DNA of 64,000 bases. Source: an uncultured Schlesneria sp. (lineage in GTDB: Bacteria; Planctomycetota; Planctomycetia; Planctomycetales; Planctomycetaceae). The notes under the pieces were generated by a model. That model did not search any database, was not told where the DNA came from, and worked only from the letters and a program-made list of their open reading frames with translations. Made by a program: the position numbers and the translations under genes. Positions 7,801 to 16,377 of this stretch are shown here, in pieces; position 1 is the first letter of the stretch, and every line of letters starts with the position of its first letter. The stretch spans positions 26,759 to 90,758 of the forward strand of contig CAIVEI010000043.1 of the NCBI GenBank assembly GCA_903904835.1. The letters run 5' to 3'.

Positions 7801-9784
7801 CTCGTTTACCCTTTTTCAGTTCGGCCATACCCTTGGTGTAAAGTTCACTTGCGGAAAGGCCAGCTTGTGCGATTTCAGGGACATCGTCGTTTTCGGCGAC
7901 TTGTGTTCCACTCGCCCCAACCAGGTTACCTCGGTGACCGGCTCGTGCAGCAAATGTGTTATCATTATCCGCATGGGTCTCGACCGCATTTGCGGTGCTG
8001 ACACTGCCCGATGGTTGTCTACCGGTTCTCGAAGCGATGTTCTGAGCAGAAATCGTTTTGTTCAAATCTGTCAAAAGGAGTTCCGGGCTGTCGGCTGTCA
8101 CCGGAAGCGCGACTTCCATTGCATCGACTTCCAGTGCTTTGGCTCGGGCTTCTTCAAATCGCCCTTCTTTCATCAGCTTTCGAGCATCTCGGAGCATCTT
8201 GATTGCTTCGGTCTGTTTGGCCAGGCCATCAACTTCCTTTTCTTCGGTCATTGACTTATTCGTTGATCGGCGACCTGCGCCATTGCCGGCTCGTTCGATG
8301 TCTGCCAGCACGATTTCAGGGGTGTCTTCAAACAGGCCAAACGCGACCTTCATCTCGTCGGCCTTCAAGGCGAGTTCCTTCGCCTCGTCAACACGTCCTT
8401 CTTTCAACGCTGCTCTTGCCTTAGACAACAGGGCTTTGGCTTGTGGTGCCTCCTCGTCTGATCGGACCGGGACGACTTTGCTGTCTTTGCGTGCAATGTT
8501 CTGTGAAGCACGACGGGCTGCAATTTCGTTCAAAACGACGTCTGGCATATCTTCAAACAATTTGTAGACAACGTTCAATCGCTCGGCCTGCTCTGCTTTG
8601 GCTTGTGCAGTTTCCAGATCGCCCGCTTCCATTGCCTTGCGAGCCTGCTCGACCAATTTCAACGCCTGTTGCTTCTTGACGCTGTCAGCACTGTCAGATG
8701 CCGAGGCTTGTTCCAAACCACGGTCTGCGTCTTTGCCTGCCTTTGTTTTGCCGGCAGTGCTCATCGAGGATCTTGACCCCGAGTTACGAGCGATGGTCGT
8801 TGTATTCTGCCGACGATCGATATCCGCCAGAAGCAATTCTGGTCGGTCGTCGATGATATCGTAAGTTGCATCAAGCTGATCCGCTTCCAACGCTTTTCGC
8901 TTAGCTTCGTCGAGACGACCTGCCTTGATGTCTTCCCGTGCCTGGGCGATCAGTTTGACAGCGAGTTCCTTCGTCGTACTCATCCGGCGGTTGCCCGTTT
9001 CTTCACGGGGCGAGCTTTCTTCACTCGCGATCGAGTCCGCGAAATCATCGGATTCATTGCGAGTGGACGTTTGCCGAATGTCAGCACGATTTGCGCCCTT
9101 CGAAGCGGCTTGTTTTACGCCCGATGCCGGTACGGAATCATTATTGGCCCAATCGGTTGCTGAATTGGCAGAAGCGTTCGATTTACCAGAAGCATCCAGT
9201 TTGACTGGCGTCAGCTTGGCGAGGAACTCGCCAGGTGACATCTGATCCTTTGCAAACTTAAGCTTGGCGGACTTTGCCAGCTTGTTTGCGAGGGTTGCCA
9301 GCTTCGCTGCTTCGGCTTTATCGCCGAACTTATAAGCGGCCTTCGCCTGGATCATCAGTTGTTCGACTCGGTCGCGTGCATCGTCGCTCGATGCATTGCC
9401 GGTCTTTGGCGAATCACTTTCCCAGGAATCGGATTGGCCACGCACCACCGACGGTTTGTCGGAAGTGTCGTTCTGGTCCGCGACCCCTTGAACTTTGAGT
9501 CGGGTCCGATTCAGGCAATCGTCGTTCTGACGACGCTCTGAGGCGGACAGCCCCGTCGTCGAGAGCGAAGCTTCCTCGAGATGGGGAAGAGCGTCGAAGT
9601 ACTTACCGCGAAGGTAAAGCTCTTTACCACGTTTGTAATGTTCACGAGGCGTCAGCTTGACCTGACTACCCCCGCGGTCTTCGCCACCCTTCAGAGTGGT
9701 GGTCTCAACGTGCTGAAGGTTGGTCAACCGCAATCCTGCGATAACCAACATTGTGCAACCGATCAGTCCGATGATCCTACCCAA
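4868..9784 (-). CDS. Giant secretin (type II/III secretion GspD-like) with tandem helical repeats and Gly/Gln-rich inserts
   Basis: The C-terminal third is a secretin: a ring-building beta domain and a typical end (SVPDGGSVLLGGVKR, then AGVPILNKIPYVSRLFKN and LMMMVTPRII). The N-terminal half carries five related helical repeats of about 45 residues with the pattern A-R/K-x-x-x-x-G-x-x-x-E-A-x-x-x-A, then a linker and most often a D-x-P-E-x-x-L-x-D-like end. A TPR-like segment precedes the N domain. Two Gly/Gln-rich low-complexity inserts (about 5160-5440 and 5960-6080) interrupt the secretin domain. I prefer the TTG at 9784 because GAGGAGGA lies seven bases upstream and the product starts with a signal-like MGRIIGLIGCTMLVIAGLRL; an ATG at 9811 would add an acidic leader. 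Length is 1638 residues, far above usual GspD (about 650). Probable outer-membrane channel. Confidence 0.88.
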   Translation of the reverse strand: MGRIIGLIGCTMLVIAGLRLTNLQHVETTTLKGGEDRGGSQVKLTPREHYKRGKELYLRGKYFDALPHLEEASLSTTGLSASERRQNDDCLNRTRLKVQGVADQNDTSDKPSVVRGQSDSWESDSPKTGNASSDDARDRVEQLMIQAKAAYKFGDKAEAAKLATLANKLAKSAKLKFAKDQMSPGEFLAKLTPVKLDASGKSNASANSATDWANNDSVPASGVKQAASKGANRADIRQTSTRNESDDFADSIASEESSPREETGNRRMSTTKELAVKLIAQAREDIKAGRLDEAKRKALEADQLDATYDIIDDRPELLLADIDRRQNTTTIARNSGSRSSMSTAGKTKAGKDADRGLEQASASDSADSVKKQQALKLVEQARKAMEAGDLETAQAKAEQAERLNVVYKLFEDMPDVVLNEIAARRASQNIARKDSKVVPVRSDEEAPQAKALLSKARAALKEGRVDEAKELALKADEMKVAFGLFEDTPEIVLADIERAGNGAGRRSTNKSMTEEKEVDGLAKQTEAIKMLRDARKLMKEGRFEEARAKALEVDAMEVALPVTADSPELLLTDLNKTISAQNIASRTGRQPSGSVSTANAVETHADNDNTFAARAGHRGNLVGASGTQVAENDDVPEIAQAGLSASELYTKGMAELKKGKRELAYQAFKAAFDSGERLDPVRTQRLNDYLRDLAPRANRSGIQMASEQAERLSDQTPMDAAQQEQLVKFERVRADVLNSVFKAERLKETDPEKALELIDQTMAKVENAELSTESAAPLMKQLNRTRSVLRTEIEQKAPNIALNAENKRVKDQIEKEIKAAVRIDQDMVKLVEEYNELYKQQRYAEAVIVAKKAKELNPKDPTVVVMVIKGQLALQNKFNEDLKSDKEETRLKTGNDIERGLVHDLTDDHPLSFDKKMWENVNKRKGKYGVDNRNKSEEEIQIEKNLQRKISLHEDNVPLVDVIRKIKAVADINIVFDEAGLEEEGVSSNTAISIDVDSITVKSALNLILQRFQLGYMVGDEVLKITNHVRQRGELINATYNVADLVVTIPNFGTDSSAASPRFGGVPGSSQGFANQAFLNNGLTGQAFAQVGPNANGFNIPGEQDSRLNGARRSTDFTELTNLITSTISPDTWEQAGGQARVQPFETTLSLVIRQTQKVHEEIADLLAQLRRLQDLQVTIEVRFITVADRFFERIGVDFNFDIKPTVGYPKVDNSLLPILPFGSTLVPQAGQNLFSQTGQAGGQNGGGGGQQGGQQGGQQGQQGGQQGQQGQTSSTGLFDAPPQKSLINNPASNTVVGLKSPTSFTPDLTIPFQQGSFDVGIPTFGGYNPTAGVQTGIAILSDLEAFFFISAAQGDSRTNLLFAPKVTTFNGIPATVSDTRRRPFVTGLVPTVGFAAVGYTPIISIIPEGITLTATPVVSADRRFVRLTLIPNFSSITDVFSYTATGTNAGAGGGQGGGGQQGGQGGFGGGQFGGGGGGGGGGQGGGGQFGIGGGLGSMQLMQTLFTQQGGFGGGGGGGGQGGQGGQGGGQQGQQGGQQGQGGSAGGIAVQLPVVEVITVQTTVSVPDGGSVLLGGVKRLKEGRTMAGVPILNKIPYVSRLFKNSGVGRETESLMMMVTPRIIIQEEEEELLGIPRNN

Positions 9785-10269
9785 GATAACTTCCTCCTCC
9801 GGGTCTGGCATTTTCGAGGCGCGTCGAACTCTTTCCGACAACTGGATGAGCCGTGGGCGAAATGCGACCCGGCCGTTTACTGGACAATTTCGCGTTTGGT
9901 TGACCCCGGCCCAATGGGCTGGAAGTCCGTTTTGAAGGGCTAAATAACAATCAACGTCATTCGAATCTGTGACAGGGCGCGATTGATAGTCCATCTTGCG
10001 GAAATGGGTCAATACGACTCGTACGGGAATTTTCTCAATCAATCGTCAAATTCGTTATGGATCGGGTAACTTCGGCAGAGTTTGCCACAAAATAGAGGTT
10101 CTGGGGCATCTACTGTTTGGCGTCGATCAAATTTCACGCTCGTTTGATTCGCCACACGTTCGGAACAGTTTGACTTCCACCAAATGAATTCGTATTGGAA
10201 CTCTGGCAGCTGTCGGGTAGCATCCGCGAATCTGTGCCATGCATCAGGTCGACCCCTTGATAGTGTCGT
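9785..10269. other. Divergent intergenic region, secretin versus sulfur-carrier gene
   Basis: About 485 bases between two divergently transcribed genes, so promoters for both are expected here. The secretin frame stays open to 10042 on the minus strand, but that part is not protein-like. I see no strong operator, terminator or RNA. Confidence 0.5.
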
Positions 10270-10539
10270 ATGCCGGTGACCGTGAAAGTTGAGCTGTTCG
10301 GTATTCCGCGTGCCCGGGCCGGTGTTGCACAGACCACTTCAGTGGGTCACGATCTCGGTGATGTCATTAGCGACATGGCGTCGCGGTTCCCCGAACTTGC
10401 CATGAGCTGTATTCAGGGTCGTCACCTCAAGCCGGGCTTTACAGCAAATCTGTCTGGTCATCGATTCGTCACAGACCCAGATACATTGCTGAGCGACGGT
10501 GACTCCGTTCTGATACTCTCATTGGATGCCGGGGGATAA
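10270..10539 (+). CDS. MoaD/ThiS-like ubiquitin-fold sulfur carrier
   Basis: An 89-residue protein with the features of a beta-grasp sulfur carrier: a short N-terminal beta strand (VTVKVELFGIPR), a DLGDVISDMASRFPEL helix, the GDSVLILS strand, and a C-terminal Gly-Gly at the very end. The terminal GG is what MoaD/ThiS proteins use for adenylation and thiocarboxylation. It lies 19 bases upstream of an AOR-family gene, which needs a bis-pyranopterin tungsten or molybdenum cofactor. I infer that it supplies sulfur for that cofactor or a closely tied pathway; a role in another sulfur transfer is possible. Confidence 0.82.
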   Translation: MPVTVKVELFGIPRARAGVAQTTSVGHDLGDVISDMASRFPELAMSCIQGRHLKPGFTANLSGHRFVTDPDTLLSDGDSVLILSLDAGG

Positions 10540-10558
10540 AAAGAGGGAGTGCGTCGAA

Positions 10559-12379
10559 ATGGTATCCTTTCCAATGTCAGATGTTAACATGCGACGCGAA
10601 ATTCCGGGTTATCACGGCCGTTACCTGCGAATCGATTTGTCCGATGGATCATCAACGCCGATTCCGCTAGGTCCCCAAATCCTGCGTGATTATCTGGGTG
10701 GAAGCGGATTAGGCGTTGCCATCCTGCTGCATGAACGGGCCGCCGAAGTTGATCCGCTTTCGCCAATGGCTCCAATCGCCTTCGTCTTCAGTCCTTTGGT
10801 CGGAAGCCCACTGACGACCTCCGCGAAGTTTGCCGTCGTCAGTAAAAGCCCTTTAACCAACCGAATCAACGATTCACTCGCCAGCAGCGGCTTTGCATTA
10901 GCCGGTAAAAAAACGGGATACGATGCGATTGTCCTGGTCGGTCAGGCACGCCATCGATCGATTCTGGTCATCGACGACGATCAGGTTCGACTGGAGTCGG
11001 CTGATGATTGCTGGGGCCTGTCAAATCAAGAGACGCGAGACCATCTACGATTGCGCCTCGGAAATGAATTTCAGACCGCCACGATTGGTCAGGCAGGTGA
11101 AAGACAAGTTCGCTACGCTACAATTTCACACGATGGTCGGCACGCAGGACGCGGCGGCAGCGGAGCTGTTCTTGGTTCGAAAAACATCAAGGCGATTGCC
11201 GTCCGCGGCTCACACCGCCCGCATTGGGCAGAACCAGCCGCTCTGGTCGGACTGGCCAAGCAGTTGTCCGAAAAATCGTTCGGACCAGCCACCGCGAAAT
11301 ATCGAGAATTGGGGACTGCCTCGAATCTGTTGACGTTCAATCGATTAAACGTGCTCCCCACGCGCAACTTTCAAGAAGGAAGCTTTGACGGAGCCATCGC
11401 AATTTCCCCCGAGGAACTGAGTGTCGCTCGTGATCGGGCGCGAGCGTCGTGCGCCGCCTGTACGATCGGTTGCGAACATCTTTACAGCATGAAAAATGGC
11501 AGTGGTTCGGTCCGGCTCGAATACGAAAACCTGTTTGCGTTCGGTCCTCTTTGCGGAATTGACGATCCCGAAATCGTTCTGGAAGCGTCTCGCCGATGTG
11601 ACGAATGGGGACTCGATACGATCAGTGCTGGTGGAACAATCGCGTTCGCCATGGAATGTGTCCAGCGAAATCTACTCGACGAACCCTGGTTGAAGTTCGG
11701 AGACGGACAGTCGTTACTGAAAGCTCTCGATTCGATCGTCAGCGGTAAGGGACTGGGATCGTTACTGGCTCAAGGGAGTCGCCGCATGGCACATCACATT
11801 GGCCACGAATCAATCGCTTTTGCGCCCCAGGTGAAAGGGCTCGAGCTACCTGGTTATGACCCTCGCGGGCTGCAGACCATGGCACTTGGTTTCGCCGTCG
11901 GAACTCGGGGCGCTGATCATAACCGGTCCGGTGCCTACGAAGTCGATTTTTCCGAGGCGGTCGATCGAAAACACGTGGGACCTGAATCGGCACACCTGGC
12001 GGTTGAAACGGAAGACAAAGCCGCTCTGATGGACTCGCTGATTTTATGCAAATTCCTGCGAGGTGTTTTCACCGATTTCTTCGCCGAATCAGCCGAAATC
12101 TTGCAATTGGTGACAGGCTGGGATGTCACCGCAAGCGAACTGCGCGAGACGGCACGCCGGATTGTCACGGCCAAAAAACGATTCAATATCCTCGCCGGAT
12201 GGACTCCCGACGAAGATACTTTACCCCGTCGAATGTTACAAAAGCCCGCTTCCGACGATTTGCGAGGCCATCTGTCGCTCGAACGCCTGAATGAATTAAT
12301 TTCTGCTTACAATCAGGCCCGTGGCTGGAGTCCCGAAGGATGGCTCCATCCGTCGGATATGCAGTCAGAGATTTTCTGA
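10559..12379 (+). CDS. Aldehyde:ferredoxin oxidoreductase family protein (tungsto/molybdopterin enzyme)
   Basis: A 606-residue protein covering the N-terminal, middle and C-terminal AOR domains. The [4Fe-4S] ligands are visible as C298-x2-C301-x3-C305 (SCAACTIGCEH) and C497 (LILCKF). The cofactor region includes GFAVGTRGADHNRSG near 444-458. AOR-family enzymes oxidise aldehydes to acids with ferredoxin, or act as related oxidoreductases. I chose the ATG at 10559 because GAGGGAG precedes it by about nine bases; the frame opens at 10526, overlapping the sulfur carrier. No signal peptide is seen, so it is cytoplasmic. It overlaps the convergent SDR gene by 15 bases. The physiological substrate is unknown. 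Confidence 0.9.
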   Translation: MVSFPMSDVNMRREIPGYHGRYLRIDLSDGSSTPIPLGPQILRDYLGGSGLGVAILLHERAAEVDPLSPMAPIAFVFSPLVGSPLTTSAKFAVVSKSPLTNRINDSLASSGFALAGKKTGYDAIVLVGQARHRSILVIDDDQVRLESADDCWGLSNQETRDHLRLRLGNEFQTATIGQAGERQVRYATISHDGRHAGRGGSGAVLGSKNIKAIAVRGSHRPHWAEPAALVGLAKQLSEKSFGPATAKYRELGTASNLLTFNRLNVLPTRNFQEGSFDGAIAISPEELSVARDRARASCAACTIGCEHLYSMKNGSGSVRLEYENLFAFGPLCGIDDPEIVLEASRRCDEWGLDTISAGGTIAFAMECVQRNLLDEPWLKFGDGQSLLKALDSIVSGKGLGSLLAQGSRRMAHHIGHESIAFAPQVKGLELPGYDPRGLQTMALGFAVGTRGADHNRSGAYEVDFSEAVDRKHVGPESAHLAVETEDKAALMDSLILCKFLRGVFTDFFAESAEILQLVTGWDVTASELRETARRIVTAKKRFNILAGWTPDEDTLPRRMLQKPASDDLRGHLSLERLNELISAYNQARGWSPEGWLHPSDMQSEIF

Positions 12380-13180
12380 CGATTTCTTCTCGGGGGCGGC
12401 CGCCCGCGCCAATCGTTTCTGAATTCGCGTATGAACGTGAGCAAAATTGTGCAGCCACTTATCGTAGTCTTGAGTCTTGAATTGAAAGAATTCCTTGACC
12501 TCGGGCTGAGGTAACACCAGAAACGTTTCGTTCCTCAGTACGTCAATCACGCACTCCGCAACATGTTCCGGTGTGACTGACATGAAGTGCAGGAACTGGT
12601 GGATCGGGTCTTCCATGTCGAGAAAGCCTGTGGAAACACCCGCCGGACAAAGGCAAGCCACGTTTAATCCGCGATTGCGATAATGCACGGAAAGCCATTC
12701 CGCAAACGCGACCGCACCATGTTTGGTGACTGAATAAGCTGCGGAGCCAATCTCCGTCAGCAAACCTGCTGCCGACGATGTGATCACAAACGTCCCGCCA
12801 CCCTGTTCAATCATCGCGGGAACCGTCGCTCGCGAGAGATAAACATGAGACATCAAGTTGATCTGCCACATGCGATTCCAGTCCTCATCCGGGGTCTCGA
12901 ATCCCCCTTTGATCGTGGCACCCGCGTTGGAGATGACGACATCAATTCGCCCGAATAAATCTCGGGTCTTTTGAACAACAGATTGCACTTCGGACTCAGA
13001 ACTGACATCGCATGCGATCGCCTGAGCGCCGATTTCCCGAGCAACGATTTCAGCATTTGCCAGATCGCGATCAGCGATCACGATTCCACGTGGTTTTTCC
13101 TGCGCGATTCGCTGGCACAAAGCGCGACCAATTCCATTGGCACCACCCGTCACGAGGACAACACGACCGCTCAGTTCCAT
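12365..13180 (-). CDS. Short-chain dehydrogenase/reductase (SDR)
   Basis: From the ATG at 13180 the product is 271 residues. It has the Rossmann TGGANGIG motif near the start, the ISNAGA strand-4 motif, and the catalytic Ser with Tyr-x3-Lys in SAAYSVTKHG. This is a classical NAD(P)-dependent SDR. The frame extends to 13330, but the extra part is not SDR-like. The last 15 bases overlap the 3' end of the AOR gene on the opposite strand. Substrate unknown; neighbouring AOR does not by itself fix a common pathway. Confidence 0.88.
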   Translation of the reverse strand: MELSGRVVLVTGGANGIGRALCQRIAQEKPRGIVIADRDLANAEIVAREIGAQAIACDVSSESEVQSVVQKTRDLFGRIDVVISNAGATIKGGFETPDEDWNRMWQINLMSHVYLSRATVPAMIEQGGGTFVITSSAAGLLTEIGSAAYSVTKHGAVAFAEWLSVHYRNRGLNVACLCPAGVSTGFLDMEDPIHQFLHFMSVTPEHVAECVIDVLRNETFLVLPQPEVKEFFQFKTQDYDKWLHNFAHVHTRIQKRLARAAAPEKKSSENL

Positions 13181-13480
13181 TCCAGATCCCGTTTCAGTGT
13201 GACAACGATTGACGATGTAACGACTTGGCACGTCGAAAGAGTTCCCAAATCGAAACAACGTTCTACCACGGACGTTTGAGGAACTGAAAGACCAAGTCCG
13301 GAACTGACAGCCGGGCCTGGTTGGAGACATCTCATAAACTCAAACAAAACCGAGGCGAATCCGCCAAAGGTGGTTCCTTCGTTCCCTCCCCACGCTTGTT
13401 TCCCACAAATTTGCTGAGATTTTCCGTTCGTCAGAAAAAGTGAGCAAGATTTTGTGCCCGGCGGCAACTATTCTTTTGCC
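13181..13480. other. Divergent intergenic region upstream of the sigma operon
   Basis: 300 bases between the SDR start and the sigma factor start. It should hold the sigma operon promoter, and an autoregulated ECF promoter is possible, but I cannot point to a reliable -35/-10 pair. Confidence 0.4.
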
Positions 13481-14044
13481 ATGAATGAACGGAATCGAAT
13501 ACCGAGCCAGGAATTGAGCGAGCCAGGATGGTCCGCTCGTTTGATACATCATTCGCGCTGGTTACGAGCTGTAATCGTGGCGCGATCGGGAGATGTCTCT
13601 GCGATCGACGAGATTTTTCAGGAAGTCGCACTGGCTGTCGTGAAGCAGAAGGAGGATCTTCCTGAAGATCGGGTCGCACCCTGGCTGTATCGGATTGCCG
13701 TACGACAGGCGCTGTTGTACCGGCGACGGTTGGGTCGGCAGAAACGAATCCACCGCGATTACACCTGGCGACGTTCAGCGGATTCTGATCCAGAAGCCTC
13801 AATGGACCCGTTGCTTTGGTTGCTCAGCGACGAACGTCAACAATTGGTTCGACGGGCGATTCAACGGCTGCATGCAAAGGATGCCGAATTGCTGTTACTC
13901 AAATATTCCGAGAACTGGAGTTACCGCGAATTGGCGGAACACCTGGGAGTCAGCCACAGTGCCGTGGAAGCAAGGCTTCATCGAGCGCGACAGCGGCTGC
14001 GGGAAGAATTGGTCGCGTTGGAAGTTGTTGAGGTAGAAGCATGA
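13481..14044 (+). CDS. ECF-type RNA polymerase sigma factor
   Basis: 187 residues from the ATG at 13481; a GTG at 13454 is an alternative. The sigma-2 region is recognisable (AIDEIFQEVALAVV, WLYRIAVRQALLYRRR). The sigma-4 helix-turn-helix is clear near the end (LLLKYSENWSYRELAEHLGV then AVEARLHRARQRLRE). It binds core RNA polymerase and directs it to a small regulon. Its stop overlaps the next start by ATGA (14041-14044), so it is translationally coupled to the membrane protein that probably holds it inactive. Confidence 0.88.
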   Translation: MNERNRIPSQELSEPGWSARLIHHSRWLRAVIVARSGDVSAIDEIFQEVALAVVKQKEDLPEDRVAPWLYRIAVRQALLYRRRLGRQKRIHRDYTWRRSADSDPEASMDPLLWLLSDERQQLVRRAIQRLHAKDAELLLLKYSENWSYRELAEHLGVSHSAVEARLHRARQRLREELVALEVVEVEA

Positions 14045-14853
14045 ATGAATTTGAAATGGTATCAGCAATCCAGTTAGACCGGCTGGTTGATGGCGAACTG
14101 TCCGAGTCTGAACGGCGCGAGATACTGAGCACGCTCGATCGCGAGGAATGCAGCGTGACATGCGGATGGCGACGTCTTGCACTGGCATTTGTCGAAGACC
14201 AGTCGCTTCGTCAAGATTTGCGGCGATTGACGGTTGAGGTCCCCTCACGTTTGAGTGACTCACCGCATGAAGAGGGATCCGCGTCTCGTGCCAGTTTGCG
14301 AGCAATCAAACCGATTGACGATCGATTACTTTCTTCAAATCAATCAGAAAACAAAAAAAAACGGAATTCATTCGTTGCCCTTTTGCAATTGGCAACTTTG
14401 GCGGCCTGTTGTCTTATCGCCTTCAGCTTCGGACGTTTGTCGGGCTTTCCACCAGTTGAGATTGCAGCCACCGAACCGCGGGTCGATCCAATCACACGCT
14501 CGGATATTGTATCACCTGCGCGACAGGCAACTGAGGAATCGCTGGTGGCCAAGAATGCAATTTCACCCGTGGAAAAATGGGAGTCGTTACGGCTGGTTCT
14601 GGAAGATGTCGAGGGAACGCCAACCCAGTCGTTCGACATTCCGGTGGTCAGCGACATGAGAATTGATCCGATCGCGTTCTTCGATGCACCTCCGTCAGTA
14701 CCACTAGCCATCCGACAAGCTTTGCTTCGTCAGGGGCGGGTCGTCCAGGAACAACGTCAGTTACTTGAAATCGAATTGTCGGATGGTCGACGAGGCGTGT
14801 TACCCGTCAGTGATGTGAGTGTGGTCGACGCCGGAACTGATCTGTTTCAGTAG
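14041..14853 (+). CDS. Predicted membrane-bound anti-sigma factor
   Basis: 270 residues. The N-terminal part (LDRLVDGELSESERREILSTL) has the start expected of anti-sigma factors in sigma/anti-sigma pairs, but I see no HxxxCxxC zinc site, so it would be a non-zinc type. One transmembrane segment follows at about residues 112-132 (FVALLQLATLAACCLIAFSF), leaving the C-terminal half outside the membrane. The ATGA overlap with the sigma gene supports partnership. The role is inferred from order and topology; sequence similarity to known anti-sigma domains is weak. Confidence 0.7.
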   Translation: MNEFEMVSAIQLDRLVDGELSESERREILSTLDREECSVTCGWRRLALAFVEDQSLRQDLRRLTVEVPSRLSDSPHEEGSASRASLRAIKPIDDRLLSSNQSENKKKRNSFVALLQLATLAACCLIAFSFGRLSGFPPVEIAATEPRVDPITRSDIVSPARQATEESLVAKNAISPVEKWESLRLVLEDVEGTPTQSFDIPVVSDMRIDPIAFFDAPPSVPLAIRQALLRQGRVVQEQRQLLEIELSDGRRGVLPVSDVSVVDAGTDLFQ

Positions 14854-14880
14854 GCATTTTTTGGAAAAGGATGAATTCTG

Positions 14881-16377
14881 ATGAATTATCGAAAAACATG
14901 GATGGGAATTGCAGCAGTTGTCTGCTGCTGGGGCGTGTCGGTGTGTCATGCTCAAGAAGAGGAATCGAATTATCGAGTCAACTTTGATGTTTTGGAAGTA
15001 GGCGGCGACACGACGCTGATTGACGACGTTTCGGTCGCCAGGGTCAACGTCGAGCTACCGAAGTATTGGATCGGTCTGTTGTGCATCGAATTGAGCGACG
15101 CATTACGAGCCCAGTTGAATCTCGAAGGGAACGTCGGTCTGCTGGTCGACGCCGTCACCGAAGACAGCCCTGCCAGGAAACAGGGGTTGGAACGGAATGA
15201 TATTTTGCTGAGTGCCCGGTTTGCCGCCGAGCCGCCTGAAAAGGAAAGCAGGAAGTTATCGCAGGTCGCGGATCTGGTCAAAATCGTGCAAGAGGCTGAA
15301 TCGAAACCGGTCCAGTTCGAAGTTCTCCGCCGAGGCGTGCGGAAGACGATCGAAGTGACGCCGGTCGAACGCCCAATGCAGGACCACGCGCGTTTGCAAG
15401 GCAATCTGGTGGATTACACGGCGCGACTGACTCATTCATTGAGTCCAGACGGGAAGGATTTCCGCATGTTTATTGCGGGACCGATGTATGAATCGGCAGG
15501 GAAATCGCCACCCCTTCCCGAAGGAGTCTCGATGGAATTCCATCAAGTCGTTGGTGAGCGTGAGAAAATCACCGTGAAGAAAGGGGATCAGAAGTGGGAA
15601 ACGACCGTTGACGAGGCTGCAAAGCTTCCAGAAGAAATACGGGGCATCGTCCTGACACAATTGGCGGCCCGTCGATCCGGCCCGGTTCCTCACGTTGCCG
15701 TTCTTCCACCGACGTTGACGTCGCCACCTTTGCCACACTTAGTTCCCGCGCCACCGGGGGTTCCTGTGCAACCGCGTGCTGTACCAAAGGGTTTGCCAGA
15801 CGCGAAATCGCAGGTGGGCTGGGTGGATGAGAAAGTTACGGTGCCAGTTGCCAAAGTCGTGTTGTTCTCGACGACTGACCTGCCCGAGAATGTCACCGTA
15901 TCGATCGTCCGTAATGGGACGTACCCCGCCAAGATCACGGTGAAGAAGGACGAGCAGTCTTGGGAAGTGACCGAAAAAGAATTAAGTAAGCTTCCTGAGG
16001 ATGTGCGAAAGCTTGTCGAGCCGATGATTCCCCGTCAAATGAAGTCTGCACGTGTTGAATATACTCCACATACTTATACGGTCAAACAATATGGTGTCGT
16101 GAATGATCCCAACGCCGGTGGCAGAGCCGTTATCAAATCGACTTTGGTTGACGAACTGAACCCGGTTACTGCAAAGGCGGCCGAGGTTCAGCGACAAACT
16201 GCTGTCTTAAATCAACAGAATTCGGAACTGTTCTCCAGAGTACTTGCCCGCGAGGCCGCTCTCGACAAACAGGTGAAGGAACTTCATGACAAGTTGCAGT
16301 CACTGAATGAGCTGAAATTACTCAACGAAAAGATCGAGAAACTTCAGCAGTCGCTGGATAAAGCGTTGCCGAAATAA
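14881..16377 (+). CDS. Exported PDZ-domain protein with C-terminal coiled coil
   Basis: 498 residues starting with a signal peptide (MNYRKTWMGIAAVVCCWGVSVCHA). A PDZ domain spans about residues 60-160 (IGLLCIELSDALRAQLNLEG, DSPARKQGLERNDILLSA). A Pro-rich segment lies around 275-305, two similar stretches carry the VTVKKGDQKWETT and ITVKKDEQSWEVT pattern, and the end is a coiled coil (ELHDKLQSLNELKLLNEKIE). No protease catalytic site is visible, so it is a sensor or scaffold and not a DegP-like protease. It is the third gene of the sigma operon, which suggests it takes part in envelope signal sensing. Confidence 0.75.
   Translation: MNYRKTWMGIAAVVCCWGVSVCHAQEEESNYRVNFDVLEVGGDTTLIDDVSVARVNVELPKYWIGLLCIELSDALRAQLNLEGNVGLLVDAVTEDSPARKQGLERNDILLSARFAAEPPEKESRKLSQVADLVKIVQEAESKPVQFEVLRRGVRKTIEVTPVERPMQDHARLQGNLVDYTARLTHSLSPDGKDFRMFIAGPMYESAGKSPPLPEGVSMEFHQVVGEREKITVKKGDQKWETTVDEAAKLPEEIRGIVLTQLAARRSGPVPHVAVLPPTLTSPPLPHLVPAPPGVPVQPRAVPKGLPDAKSQVGWVDEKVTVPVAKVVLFSTTDLPENVTVSIVRNGTYPAKITVKKDEQSWEVTEKELSKLPEDVRKLVEPMIPRQMKSARVEYTPHTYTVKQYGVVNDPNAGGRAVIKSTLVDELNPVTAKAAEVQRQTAVLNQQNSELFSRVLAREAALDKQVKELHDKLQSLNELKLLNEKIEKLQQSLDKALPK

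Noticed and set aside
6254..8254. Long plus-strand frames inside the secretin gene (6254-7165, 7172-8254)
   Set aside because: They are opposite the conserved secretin and repeat coding and have Phe/Cys/Arg-rich shadow composition without domain features.
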